A DNA stretch of 41,887 nt from Mycobacterium sp. 1081908.1 (GTDB lineage: Bacteria; Actinomycetota; Actinomycetes; Mycobacteriales; Mycobacteriaceae), in contig NZ_LZLY01000028.1 of assembly GCF_001673535.1 (NCBI RefSeq), positions 1 to 41,887 on the forward strand, given 5' to 3'. The translations under genes were made by a program, and so were the position numbers. This document shows positions 15,269-26,513 of the stretch, one piece after another (positions within the stretch are counted from its first letter, which is position 1; every line of letters starts with the position of its first letter). The notes under the pieces are model-generated. The model saw nothing but the letters and a program-made list of their open reading frames with translations. It had not been told where the DNA came from and made no database searches.

Positions 15269-15964
15269 TCAGCGGGTTGTGTGCTGCATTGCGCGCAAGC
15301 GTTTCAACGAGAGTCGCGCGGCCTGCGCCGAGATGGCCGGCGAGAGGCGCTCCAAGTACCACAACGCCTTCCACCACCCCGGCACGATGATGATCGCGGC
15401 GTTGCGCGACACGGCCCGAAGGACGCGCTCGGCGAACTTCTCGGGTGGCAACGGCCGCATCGGCTCCCAAAACTTCAGCAGCGCCTCGTCGCTGGCGCCG
15501 GTGTAGCTCACGGCGCCCGGGGAGGCGAGCAGGCCGGCCATCGAGGCCGTGTTCACGATGTGACCCGAGCGCTGCCGGATCATGATCGGGTACACCGCCT
15601 GGATGCCGTGCACCACGCCGTGCAGGTTGACGTCGAGGACGTCGTTCCAGTCGTCGAGCGTGTACGAGTCGACCTCTCCGCCCACCCCGATGCCGGCGTT
15701 GTTGAACAGGTAGTCGATCTGCCCGGATTGGCGCACCGCCTCGCCGGCCGCGCGCTCGAACGCCGGGTAGTCGCGCACATCGAGCTCGATCGCGTGCGCC
15801 TTGCCGGCGCCGGTGGCCAGGCGCTGTGCCAGCGCCCGAGCCGCGTCGATTTGGCGATCGGCGATCCAGACGTCGGCGCCGCCGTCGACCAGCTTGGTGG
15901 CCAGCGCGGCGCCGATGCCGGACGCGCCGCCGGTGACGAATGCGACCCTCCCGGCGAAGCTCAC
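15269..15964 (-). CDS. short-chain dehydrogenase/reductase with internal deletion of the active-site lysine region
   Basis: The 231-residue product has a normal SDR start (MSFAGRVAFVTGGASGIGAA, cofactor loop TGGASGIG), NNAGIG, and the catalytic-serine strand IVNTASMAGLLASPG. The expected SYTASK catalytic block then reads SYTGASDEALLKF, so the Lys of YxxxK and roughly 40-45 following residues are missing, and the frame resumes in a normal C-terminal region (WEPMRPLPPEKFAERV and onward). Relatives of this type are about 275 residues. The deletion is in frame. The GTG start at 15964 overlaps the rmlC stop (GTGA), so it is still in the rml operon. It is probably inactive as a classical SDR. Confidence 0.75.
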   Translation of the reverse strand: MSFAGRVAFVTGGASGIGAALATKLVDGGADVWIADRQIDAARALAQRLATGAGKAHAIELDVRDYPAFERAAGEAVRQSGQIDYLFNNAGIGVGGEVDSYTLDDWNDVLDVNLHGVVHGIQAVYPIMIRQRSGHIVNTASMAGLLASPGAVSYTGASDEALLKFWEPMRPLPPEKFAERVLRAVSRNAAIIIVPGWWKALWYLERLSPAISAQAARLSLKRLRAMQHTTR

Positions 15965-16581
15965 GCTTCGCTGAGCTCCCCGCGCAGGCCGGCGGCGAAG
16001 CTTTGCGTCTCCTCCCAGGTGGGCAGGAGGCCGGCGGCGCGCACTTCCTCGAAGCTGGGCGCCACGGCGTCGCGGGCGGACAGCGTGGGGGAGGCGCCGT
16101 CGACCAGCGGCCAGTCGATCGCCAGCGCCGGGTCCGTCGCGCAGATGGTGTGCTCGCGTTGCGGGTTGTACTCCGACGAGCACAGGTACATGATCGTCGA
16201 ATTGTCTTCCAGCGCAAGGAACCCGTGCCCGAGGCCCTCGGAGATGTAGATGCTCCGGTGGTCCTGGCCGTCGAGCAGGACCGAGTCCCACTGCCCGAAA
16301 GTCGGTGAGCCGACCCGGGTGTCGACGACGACGTCGAAGACCGAACCGGACAGGCAGGTCACGTACTTCGCCTGGCTCGGTGGCAGCTGGGCGAAATGCA
16401 CGCCGCGCAGCACGCCGGCCGACGACACCGAGCAGTTGGCCTGCCGGACGTTGAGGCGGTGGCCGGCGAATGCGGTGAAGTCGCGGTCGGTGAGCCATTC
16501 GAAGAAGTAGCCGCGCGAGTCGCCGTGAATCGTGGGGGTGATTTCCCAGGCGCCGGGGACTTTCAGCTCGCGAACCTTCAT
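15961..16581 (-). CDS. rmlC: dTDP-4-dehydrorhamnose 3,5-epimerase
   Basis: The 206-residue cupin begins MKVRELKVPGAWEITPTIHG and shows RmlC signatures: GDSRGYFFEW, QANCSVSSAGVLRGVHFAQ with the catalytic histidine, the VFDVVVDTRVGSPTFGQW strand, and YISEGLGHGFLAL. It makes dTDP-4-keto-L-rhamnose, the third step to the dTDP-rhamnose that builds the linker between peptidoglycan and arabinogalactan. The ATG at 16581 is only 1 bp from the rmlB stop, which favours it over longer in-frame starts. Confidence 0.93.
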   Translation of the reverse strand: MKVRELKVPGAWEITPTIHGDSRGYFFEWLTDRDFTAFAGHRLNVRQANCSVSSAGVLRGVHFAQLPPSQAKYVTCLSGSVFDVVVDTRVGSPTFGQWDSVLLDGQDHRSIYISEGLGHGFLALEDNSTIMYLCSSEYNPQREHTICATDPALAIDWPLVDGASPTLSARDAVAPSFEEVRAAGLLPTWEETQSFAAGLRGELSEA

Positions 16582-16582
16582 G

Positions 16583-18473
<1,891 letters not shown>

Positions 18474-18493
18474 CGGTGTCCCCCTCGCGTCCG

Positions 18494-19324
18494 TCAGCTC
18501 AGTCCGAGCGGCCCCGCCAATTCGGCCAGCGCCGAGACCAGGTTTTCATCCGTGGTCAGCACCTGCACGGGCACGTGGTCGGCGCCCGCGTCGAGGTGCT
18601 GCTTGAGCCGCGCGGCGATCTGCTCCGGCGTGCCGTAGGCCACCACGGCGTCGATCAGGCGGTCGCTGCCCGGGCGGACGACCTCGTCCTCGGCGAAGCC
18701 CAGCCGCTTCCAGCTGTTGCGGTAATTGGCCAGGTTGAAATAGATGTCGAGCGCCTTGCGGCCAACGGCGCGGGCCTGCTCGGCGTCGGTGGTCAGCACC
18801 ACCTTGTGTTCGGGCGCCAGGAACGCCCGCGGGCCGATGAGCTCGCGGGCGTGCGCGGTGTGCTCGGGCGTGGTCAGGTAGGGGTGGGCGCCTGCGGTGC
18901 GTTCGGCCGACAGCTTCAGCACCCGGGGGCCCAGGGCCGCCACCACGCGCCGGTCGGCCGGCACGCCGTACTCGTCGAGCTGCTCCAGGTAACTCACCAG
19001 GGCGTCGTAGGGCTTTTGGTACTCGCTGATGGCCTCGCGGTGCCCGACGCCGATGCCCAGCAGGAAGCGGCCGGGGTGGGCCGCCTCGATGCGGTGGAAC
19101 GACTCGGCCACCGGCCCGGCGGCCGCCGTCCAGATGTTGACGATGCCGGTGGCCACCTGCAGGGTGTTCGTCGCCTCGAGGATCGGCTCGACCCAGGCCA
19201 GCTCGGCGGGCGGGGAACCGCCCACCCAGACGGCCCCGTAGCCGAGAGACTCGATTTCTTTGGCTTGCTGGGGCGTCACGCCGCGTCCGAACGATCCGAA
19301 CCGGCCGAGGTTGGGCTTGGTCAT
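18494..19324 (-). CDS. LLM-class F420-dependent oxidoreductase (copy 2)
   Basis: The 276-residue protein begins MTKPNLGRFGSFGRGVTPQQ and repeats the landmarks of the neighbouring copy: SLGYGAVWVGGSPPAELAW, ATGIVNIWTAA, AAHPGRFLLGIGVGHREA, RTAGAHPYLTTPEHT and FLAPEHKVVLTTDAEQA. The ATG at 19324 was chosen because homology with copy 1 begins there. It is 20 bp from copy 1 and 29 bp from the kinase gene, so all may share one transcript. F420 use is assigned by family. Confidence 0.87.
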   Translation of the reverse strand: MTKPNLGRFGSFGRGVTPQQAKEIESLGYGAVWVGGSPPAELAWVEPILEATNTLQVATGIVNIWTAAAGPVAESFHRIEAAHPGRFLLGIGVGHREAISEYQKPYDALVSYLEQLDEYGVPADRRVVAALGPRVLKLSAERTAGAHPYLTTPEHTAHARELIGPRAFLAPEHKVVLTTDAEQARAVGRKALDIYFNLANYRNSWKRLGFAEDEVVRPGSDRLIDAVVAYGTPEQIAARLKQHLDAGADHVPVQVLTTDENLVSALAELAGPLGLS

Positions 19325-19353
19325 GGTTGTTCCCAACCGGGCGGGTGATGCGG

Positions 19354-20829
19354 CTATTCCGCGGGCTCCGTGGTCGGCGGCGTGTCGAGCGGCAGCAGCA
19401 CGATGAACCGCGTGTCGCCCGGCACGGATTCCACTCGCAGGTCGCCGCGGTGGTTCTTGACGACGATGTTGAACGCTAGGTCCAGCCCCAGGCCGGTGCC
19501 TTCCCCGAACGGTTTGGTGGTGAAGAACGGCTCGAAGATGCGCTCGCGCACGTCGTCGGGAACCCCCGGCCCGGTGTCGCAGATCTCGATCCGGGCCATG
19601 TTGCCCTGCCGGCCGGTGCGGATGGTCAGGGTGCCGCCCCCATCGCGCATCGCGGCGAGCGCGTTGTCGATGATGTTGGTCCATACCTGATTGAGATCGC
19701 CTGGGTAGCAAGGGATTTGGGGGAGTGATTTGTCGAATTCCTTGACCACCTGGACTTTGGCGTCGCCGCTCGAATGCGGGCCCAGCCGGTCGGCGAACAT
19801 CGTGAGCGTGCTGTGCAGCAGTTCGTGGACGTCGGCCACCTGGAAGGGGGCGCGGTCCATCTGCGAATACTGCTTGGCGTCGGCGACCAGCGCCGAGATC
19901 CGTTTGCTCGCCTCCAGGATCTGGTTCAGCAGCAGCTCGCCCTCGACGGTGTAGGTCAGCCAGCGGATGGCCTTCTCCAGCGAGGTCGACGCGCCGAGCT
20001 CTTCGGTCGCCGCGGCGATGCGCTCCAGCCAATCGGTGTCGATGCCGCCCTCGACGAACGTCGGGGCGATGTCCCAACCGTCCTCGACGCCATGGTCTTC
20101 CAGCCATTCGCCGACGGCGTCCTCCAGGTCGGCCGTCTCGATCGCGGTCATGCTCACCGAGGCCGACTTGGTCACCTGGGCCGCGACCTCTTCCTGCAGC
20201 CGCACCAGCGCCCGCAGCGCCTCCGGGGTGACGGTGCCGTCGGCGAGCATCGCGAGCTTCTGGCGCATGCCGGCGACCCGCTGGCGCAACTCGGAGGCCG
20301 CGCGGACGGTGGCGGCGGCCGGGTTGTTCAGCTGATGTGTCAGCCCGGCGGACAACTGGCCGAGCGCGAGCAGTTTCTCCCGATTGTCGATGATGCGGCG
20401 GGTGCGCTCGTGGCCGACCGCCATCCCGTCGAGCAGGTGCACCGCCATCGGAAACTGGTCCTGCATGAAGTCGGCGAACGCGGGCGCGTCGAGAACGAAG
20501 AACCGGGACGGCCTGGTGACGTACACGCTCGCGTCGTAGCTCTGATCCTGCAGGTTGCCGGTGAAGGCGCGCCACGCGCCGCAATAGACCCCGCGCTGGG
20601 AGGTCCGGTTCGTCTCGATCTCCTGGCCGCCGGAGAGCTTCGACATCGCCAGCTCGCCCTCGATCAGGACGTACAGGCAGGTGGCCGGTTCGCCCTCGAC
20701 GCAGATCGGGCCGGGTTGGTAGGTCTCGATGTGCCCGCTGGCGCACAACGCCTCGAGCTGCTCATCGGAGAGGGATTCGAAGAGGAACAGGCTGCGCAGC
20801 TCGCCGGGCGCGCACGGTGTCTCGGTCAT
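19354..20829 (-). CDS. histidine kinase with N-terminal cyclic-nucleotide-binding domain
   Basis: The 491-residue protein has a CNB/CRP-like sensor at about residues 12-125 (FLFESLSDEQLEALCASG, ICVEGEPATCLYVLIEGELA), a central phospho-acceptor helix with H165 in LSAGLTHQLNNPAA, a helical region of about 120 residues, and a C-terminal HATPase domain with the N box (NQVWTNIIDNALAAM), CDTGPGVP, FEPFFTTKPFGEGTGLGL. There is no membrane segment, so it is a soluble kinase. It overlaps the upstream gene by ATGA (20826-20829). That gene encodes a REC-thioredoxin-reductase fusion, its likely phosphorylation target. Whether the CNB domain binds cAMP is not known. Confidence 0.9.
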   Translation of the reverse strand: MTETPCAPGELRSLFLFESLSDEQLEALCASGHIETYQPGPICVEGEPATCLYVLIEGELAMSKLSGGQEIETNRTSQRGVYCGAWRAFTGNLQDQSYDASVYVTRPSRFFVLDAPAFADFMQDQFPMAVHLLDGMAVGHERTRRIIDNREKLLALGQLSAGLTHQLNNPAAATVRAASELRQRVAGMRQKLAMLADGTVTPEALRALVRLQEEVAAQVTKSASVSMTAIETADLEDAVGEWLEDHGVEDGWDIAPTFVEGGIDTDWLERIAAATEELGASTSLEKAIRWLTYTVEGELLLNQILEASKRISALVADAKQYSQMDRAPFQVADVHELLHSTLTMFADRLGPHSSGDAKVQVVKEFDKSLPQIPCYPGDLNQVWTNIIDNALAAMRDGGGTLTIRTGRQGNMARIEICDTGPGVPDDVRERIFEPFFTTKPFGEGTGLGLDLAFNIVVKNHRGDLRVESVPGDTRFIVLLPLDTPPTTEPAE

Positions 20830-22502
20830 GATTCGGCGAGGTAGCGATGCACCAGCATCACCGCCATCGATCCCTCGCCGACGGCGGCGGCGACGCGCTT
20901 GGCGGACTCGGCCCGGACGTCGCCGGTGGCGAACACGCCGGGGACGCTGGTCTCCAGGTGGTGCGGCGGGCGGTCCAGCGTCCAGCCGCACACGTTGCGC
21001 AGGTCCGGTCCGGTGAGGATGAAGCCGTGGTCGTCGCGGGCGAGCACCCCGTCCAGCCATTCGGTGCGCGGGGCGGCGCCGATGAAGATGAACATCCGCG
21101 CGCAGGTGACGTCCTCGGTGTCCCCGGTCCGGTTGTCGACCAGGGTCAGCCGCTGCAGGTGGTCGTCCCCGATGGCGCGGCGCACCTCGGTGCAGGTGCG
21201 CACGGTGATGTTGGGCCGCTGCTCGATCTGCTGGATCAGGTAGTACGACATCGAGGCCTCGAGCGAGGGGCCGCGCACCACGATGGTCACCGACTTGGCC
21301 TCGCGCGACAGGTACATCGCGGCCTGCCCGGCGGAGTTGGCCCCGCCGACGACGTAGACCTCCTCGCCCGAGCACTCGGACGCGACGGAGACGGCCGCGC
21401 CGTAGTAGACGCCGCGGCCGGTCAGTTCGCCGCAGCCCTCGGCGGGCAGCTGCCGGTAGGCGACGCCGGTGGCGAGGATGACCGCGTGCGCGTCGATGGA
21501 GCCGCCGTCGGCGAACCGCACGGTGCGCTTGGAACCGTTCACCTCCAGCGCCGTCGCGGTGCGGGCGGTGATGAGTTCCGCGCCGAATTTCTCGGCCTGC
21601 CGGCGCGCGCGCTCGGCCAGCTGGCCCCCCGACACGCCGTCGGGAAAGCCGAGGTAGTTCTCGATGCGGGAGCTCTGGCCGGCCTGGCCGCCCGTTGCGG
21701 TGCGTTCGATCAGGACCGTGCGCAGCCCCTCCGACGCGCCGTAGACGGCGGCGGCCAGGCCCGCGGGCCCGCCGCCGATGACGATCAGGTCGTAGAACTC
21801 CTGCGACGGCGTCGTGGTCAGCCCCAGGGTGTCGGCCAGCTGCGCGTCGGTCGGTTCGACGAGGGTGTCGCCGCGCTCGGTGACGACGACCGGAAGCCGC
21901 AGGCAGTCCGCGCCGGCGGCCTTGAGCAGCCGCTCCCCGTCGGGGTCGTCGGCCATGAACCACGAGTAGTGCAGCCCGTTGCGGGCCAAAAAGTCGCGCA
22001 CCTGCCAGGACCGTTCCGACCAGCGGTGCCCGATCACCTTGGTGTGTGGGATGGCGTGTTCCGGGGCCGCCCGCCAGGCGTCCAGCAGCCCGTCGACGAC
22101 GGGGTAGAACTTCTCCTGCGGCGGGTCCCACGGCTTGAGCAGGTAGTGGTCGAGGTCGACGACGTTGATCGCGTCGATGGCGGCGTGGGTGTCGGCGTAG
22201 GCGGTCAGCAGCACCCGCCGCGCCGCCGGGTACAGGTCCATCGCCTGCTCGAGGAATTCGATGCCGCTCATCTGCGGCATCCGGTAGTCGGCGATGAGCA
22301 CCGCGACCGTCTCGCCCCGCAGCTTGAGCTCCTTGAGCGTCTCCAGGGCGTCCGGGCCCGATTCGGCCCGCACGATGCGGTGCCGGTCGCCGTAGTGGCG
22401 ACGCAAATCGCGGGCGACCGCGCGGGAGACCGAGGGATCGTCGTCGACGGTCAGCAGGACGGGTTTGCGGGGCTGCGCGGCGGTATCTGTGGGACTGCTC
22501 AT
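20826..22502 (-). CDS. response regulator / glutaredoxin-like / thioredoxin-reductase-like fusion flavoprotein
   Basis: The 558-residue protein joins three parts. A receiver domain occupies residues 12-125, with D72 in VLIADYRMP as the phospho-acceptor and LLKPW near its end. A glutaredoxin-like segment without a CxxC follows at about residues 140-220 (VIGHRWSERSWQVRDFLARN and LPVVVTERGDTL). Residues 230-555 form a thioredoxin-reductase-type FAD/NADPH module with VIGGGPAGLAAAVYG, ATGVAYRQLP and VVGGANSAGQAAMYL. The redox CATC of true thioredoxin reductase is replaced by YYGAAV, so it cannot reduce thioredoxin in the usual way. Coupled translation with the kinase suggests phosphorylation-controlled flavoenzyme activity. 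A TTG at 22511 is an alternative start. Confidence 0.9.
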   Translation of the reverse strand: MSSPTDTAAQPRKPVLLTVDDDPSVSRAVARDLRRHYGDRHRIVRAESGPDALETLKELKLRGETVAVLIADYRMPQMSGIEFLEQAMDLYPAARRVLLTAYADTHAAIDAINVVDLDHYLLKPWDPPQEKFYPVVDGLLDAWRAAPEHAIPHTKVIGHRWSERSWQVRDFLARNGLHYSWFMADDPDGERLLKAAGADCLRLPVVVTERGDTLVEPTDAQLADTLGLTTTPSQEFYDLIVIGGGPAGLAAAVYGASEGLRTVLIERTATGGQAGQSSRIENYLGFPDGVSGGQLAERARRQAEKFGAELITARTATALEVNGSKRTVRFADGGSIDAHAVILATGVAYRQLPAEGCGELTGRGVYYGAAVSVASECSGEEVYVVGGANSAGQAAMYLSREAKSVTIVVRGPSLEASMSYYLIQQIEQRPNITVRTCTEVRRAIGDDHLQRLTLVDNRTGDTEDVTCARMFIFIGAAPRTEWLDGVLARDDHGFILTGPDLRNVCGWTLDRPPHHLETSVPGVFATGDVRAESAKRVAAAVGEGSMAVMLVHRYLAES

Positions 22503-22576
22503 CGGCGTCAAGTATGCCCTCGTCAGGCCCGGTTCGGCAGGTCGTGCGGGCGGGCCGGATTTCTCTGGCAGCGATT

Positions 22577-22604
22577 TTGGGTCGGGGCCATTACCAGGTA
22601 TCGT
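22577..22604 (+). promoter_or_regulatory. possible promoter of the infA ribosomal operon
   Basis: TTGGGT (22577-22582) and TATCGT (22599-22604) are 16 bp apart in the 252-bp gap between the divergent response-regulator gene and infA. The leader to infA would be about 145 nt. A second weaker -10-like TATATC at 22691 has no matching -35. Motif only. Confidence 0.25.
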
Positions 22605-22754
22605 TGATCAACGGTGCGGTTTCCGCGCCGACTTTTTGTGTGCCCAGTTCCTAGGAATTTCCTGTCACCGGCTCACGTTCGAAGTCGGTGTATATCTCGC
22701 GCCGACGCGGGCGCTAACGCGAACGAAAACGAATGACGAGGATTTCTGACAAGT

Positions 22755-22976
22755 ATGGCCAAGAAGGACGGCGCCATCGAGGTCGAGGGCCGCGTGGTCG
22801 AGCCCCTGCCCAATGCGATGTTCCGCATTGAGCTGGAGAACGGTCACAAGGTGCTCGCCCACATCAGCGGCAAGATGCGGCAGCACTACATCCGCATCCT
22901 GCCCGAGGACCGGGTGGTGGTGGAGTTGTCTCCCTACGACCTGTCCCGGGGCCGCATCGTGTACCGGTACAAGTAA
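22755..22976 (+). CDS. infA: translation initiation factor IF-1
   Basis: The 73-residue protein starts [20 protein letters not shown] and is a single S1-like OB fold ([24 protein letters not shown]), the exact size and sequence type of bacterial IF-1. It binds the 30S A-site during initiation. A GAGGA ribosome-binding site is upstream. It opens the rightward infA-rpmJ-rpsM-rpsK-rpsD-rpoA-rplQ series. Confidence 0.98.
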
Positions 22977-23009
22977 CCAACGAACAGACGAGAACAGGAT
23001 CGAAAAGCC

Positions 23010-23123
23010 GTGAAGGTCAACCCCAGCGTGAAGCCGATTTGCGACAAGTGCAGGGTGATCCGTCGGCATGGGCGGGTCATGGTGATCTGCTCGGATCCGC
23101 GCCACAAGCAGCGCCAGGGTTAG
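23010..23123 (+). CDS. rpmJ: 50S ribosomal protein L36
   Basis: This 37-residue protein starts at GTG 23010 with [20 protein letters not shown] and ends DPRHKQRQG. It is the zinc-binding (C+) form, with C11, C14, C27 and H32 as ligands. It lies 33 bp after infA. The gap of 160 bp to rpsM shows no further open frame with known homology. Confidence 0.97.
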
Positions 23124-23283
23124 TCCCGACGCAGCCCCACACAACTGAATGCAGACCTCCCAGCACCACTGAGCGAATACGTCGCTCATCCACGCCCGGA
23201 CGGAGGCCGGGCCCCGCCTCAAGCTTTGATGCGGGAACGGGCTGGGATCAGACCTCCGCCTAGAAAAAGAGGAAACGCCACCT

Positions 23284-23658
23284 ATGGCTCGACTAGTAGG
23301 CGTCGATCTCCCGCGCGACAAGCGGATGGAGATCGCGCTGACGTACATCTTCGGCGTCGGCCGCACCCGCGCCAACGAAATCCTGGCCGCCACCGGCATC
23401 GACAAGGACCTGCGCACGCGGGACCTCACCGATGACCAGGTGACCCACCTGCGTGACTACATCGAGGCCAATCTCAAGGTGGAGGGCGACCTGCGCCGCG
23501 AGGTGCAGGCGGACATCCGCCGCAAGATCGAGATCGGCTGCTACCAGGGCCTGCGGCACCGCCGCGGCCTGCCGGTGCGCGGCCAGCGCACCAAGACCAA
23601 TGCGCGGACCCGCAAGGGCCCCAAGCGCACCATCGCGGGCAAGAAGAAGGCCAGGTAA
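23284..23658 (+). CDS. rpsM: 30S ribosomal protein S13
   Basis: The 124-residue protein starts [20 protein letters not shown] and has the H2TH region and the basic C-terminal tail [16 protein letters not shown] that contacts tRNA and 16S RNA in the 30S head. An AGAGGAAA ribosome-binding site precedes the ATG. It is separated from rpsK by only 3 bp. Confidence 0.98.
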   Translation: MARLVGVDLPRDKRMEIALTYIFGVGRTRANEILAATGIDKDLRTRDLTDDQVTHLRDYIEANLKVEGDLRREVQADIRRKIEIGCYQGLRHRRGLPVRGQRTKTNARTRKGPKRTIAGKKKAR

Positions 23659-23661
23659 CCC

Positions 23662-24078
23662 ATGCCACCGAAGAAGGCAAGCGGCTCGGCCCCCAAGAAG
23701 GGGCAGAAGACCCGTCGCCGGGAAAAGAAGAACATCCCGCACGGCGCCGCGCACATCAAGAGCACGTTCAACAACACGATCGTGACGATCACCGACCCGC
23801 AGGGCAACGTCATCGCCTGGGCGTCGTCGGGTCACGTCGGCTTCAAGGGCTCGCGCAAGTCGACCCCGTTCGCGGCTCAGCTGGCCGCCGAGAACGCGGC
23901 GCGCAAGGCGCAGGAGCACGGCGTGCGCAAGGTCGACGTGTTCGTGAAGGGCCCGGGCTCGGGCCGCGAGACCGCGATCCGGTCGCTGCAGGCCGCCGGC
24001 CTGGAGGTCGGCGCGATCTCCGACGTCACGCCGCAGCCGCACAACGGATGCCGTCCGCCGAAGCGACGTCGGGTCTAG
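23662..24078 (+). CDS. rpsK: 30S ribosomal protein S11
   Basis: The 138-residue protein has the conserved S11 core: [37 protein letters not shown], and the C-terminal signature [20 protein letters not shown]. It sits in the platform of the 30S subunit. The start is 3 bp after rpsM. Confidence 0.98.
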   Translation: MPPKKASGSAPKKGQKTRRREKKNIPHGAAHIKSTFNNTIVTITDPQGNVIAWASSGHVGFKGSRKSTPFAAQLAAENAARKAQEHGVRKVDVFVKGPGSGRETAIRSLQAAGLEVGAISDVTPQPHNGCRPPKRRRV

Positions 24079-24101
24079 CAGGGTCTAGGAGGAGAATATT
24101 C

Positions 24102-24707
24102 ATGGCTCGTTACACCGGACCCATCACCCGCAAGTCGCGCCGGCTGCGCACCGACCTCGTCGGTGGCGACCAGGCCTTCGAGAAGCGTCCCTACCCGCCC
24201 GGCCAGCACGGCCGCGCGCGGATCAAGGAGAGCGAGTACCTGCTGCAGCTGCAGGAGAAGCAGAAGGCCCGCTTCACCTACGGCGTGATGGAAAAGCAGT
24301 TCCGCCGCTACTACGAAGAGGCCGTGCGCCAACCCGGCAAGACCGGTGAGGAACTGCTGCGCATCCTCGAGAGCCGGCTGGACAACGTCGTCTACCGCGC
24401 CGGGCTGGCGCGCACCCGACGGATGGCCCGCCAGCTCGTCAGCCACGGCCACTTCTCGGTGAACGGCGTGAAGGTCGACGTTCCCAGCTACCGGGTGTCG
24501 CAGTACGACATCATCGAGGTGCGGGACGGCTCGCTGAACACGGTGCCGTTCCAGATCGCGCGGGAGACGGCGGGCGACCGCCCGATCCCGAGCTGGCTGC
24601 AGGTCGTGGGGGAGCGCCAGCGCATCCTCATCCACCAGCTGCCCGAGCGCGCGCAGATCGACGTGCCGCTGACCGAGCAGCTGATCGTCGAGTACTACTC
24701 GAAGTAA
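24102..24707 (+). CDS. rpsD: 30S ribosomal protein S4
   Basis: The 201-residue protein begins MARYTGPITRKSRRLRTDLV and has the S4 RNA-binding domain (RTRRMARQLVSHGHFSVNG). It is the cysteine-free (C-) form without an N-terminal zinc knuckle. ATG 24102 has an AGGAGGAGA ribosome-binding site, so a longer frame starting inside rpsK is rejected. In E. coli S4 regulates the alpha operon; a palindrome just after this gene is listed separately. Confidence 0.97.
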   Translation: MARYTGPITRKSRRLRTDLVGGDQAFEKRPYPPGQHGRARIKESEYLLQLQEKQKARFTYGVMEKQFRRYYEEAVRQPGKTGEELLRILESRLDNVVYRAGLARTRRMARQLVSHGHFSVNGVKVDVPSYRVSQYDIIEVRDGSLNTVPFQIARETAGDRPIPSWLQVVGERQRILIHQLPERAQIDVPLTEQLIVEYYSK

Positions 24708-24712
24708 CGGAC

Positions 24713-24734
24713 TTTCGGGCCGGCCGGCCCGAAA
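24713..24734. other. perfect 22-bp palindrome between rpsD and rpoA
   Basis: The sequence TTTCGGGCCGG followed by its exact reverse complement starts 5 bp after the rpsD stop. In RNA it could form a GC-rich hairpin with an A-rich 3' flank (GAAAACC) rather than a U-run, so it is not a classical terminator. It may be a processing or partial-attenuation site or a protein-binding site. It lies 51 bp before rpoA. Confidence 0.7.
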
Positions 24735-24755
24735 ACCTTAGGCGGCATCAAATAG

Positions 24756-25829
<1,074 letters not shown>

Positions 25830-25889
25830 CCAGAAGTCCGTCCCGGCCCTACCTGATACGGGGGTCGGCCCCACTTAGGAGATAGTGCA

Positions 25890-26513
25890 ATGCCCAAGCC
25901 CACCAAGGGCCCTCGCCTCGGCGGGTCGTCTTCGCACCAGAAGGCCCTGTTGGCCAACCTGGCCACGTCGCTGTTCGAGCACGGCCGGATCAAGACGACC
26001 GAGCCCAAGGCGCGCGCGCTGCGGCCGTACGCGGAGAAGCTGATCACGCACGCGAAGAAGGGCACGCTGCACAACCGTCGTGAGGTGATGAAGAAGATCC
26101 GCGACAAGGACGTGGTGCACGCCCTGTTCGCGGAGATCGGCCCCTTCTTCGCCGATCGCAATGGCGGCTACACCCGCATCATCAAGGTCGAGGCGCGCAA
26201 GGGCGACAACGCCCCGATGGCCGTGATCGAGCTGGTGCAGGAAAAGACCGTCACCTCTGAGGCCGACCGCGCGCGCCGGGTGAAGTCTTCGAAGAAGGCG
26301 GCACCCGTGGCCGCGGCGGCGGCGCCGCAGGCCGCCGTCGAGCCCGAGGCGGCGGAGGGCCCGACGGCCGACGATGTCGTCGAGCCGACCGAGTCCGAGG
26401 CCGGCGAGGCCACGGAGGCCGAGGCCAAGGCCGAGGAGAAGCACGACGAAGCCGTGGCCGCGCGGGCCGAGGCCGAGGCCGCCGAGGCGAACGACGAGGC
26501 TGACGAGAGTTAG
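25890..26513 (+). CDS. rplQ: 50S ribosomal protein L17 with acidic Ala/Glu-rich C-terminal tail
   Basis: The first 120 or so residues are standard L17 ([40 protein letters not shown]). Residues about 130-207 form a low-complexity tail rich in Ala and Glu (for example [14 protein letters not shown]), giving 207 residues in all. L17 is usually 120-130 residues, and extended forms are known in actinobacteria. The TAG stop at 26511-26513 lies inside the presumed start region of truA. Confidence 0.96.
   Translation: MPKPTKGPRLGGSSSHQKALLANLATSLFEHGRIKTTEPKARALRPYAEKLITHAKKGTLHNRREVMKKIRDKDVVHALFAEIGPFFADRNGGYTRIIKVEARKGDNAPMAVIELVQEKTVTSEADRARRVKSSKKAAPVAAAAAPQAAVEPEAAEGPTADDVVEPTESEAGEATEAEAKAEEKHDEAVAARAEAEAAEANDEADES

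Noticed and set aside
22691..22696. TATATC as a second -10 for infA
   Set aside because: No -35-like hexamer at suitable distance was found.
23124..23283. A possible small gene between rpmJ and rpsM
   Set aside because: The frame at 23039-23263 overlaps rpmJ and has no recognisable product; the rest is leader with the rpsM ribosome-binding site.
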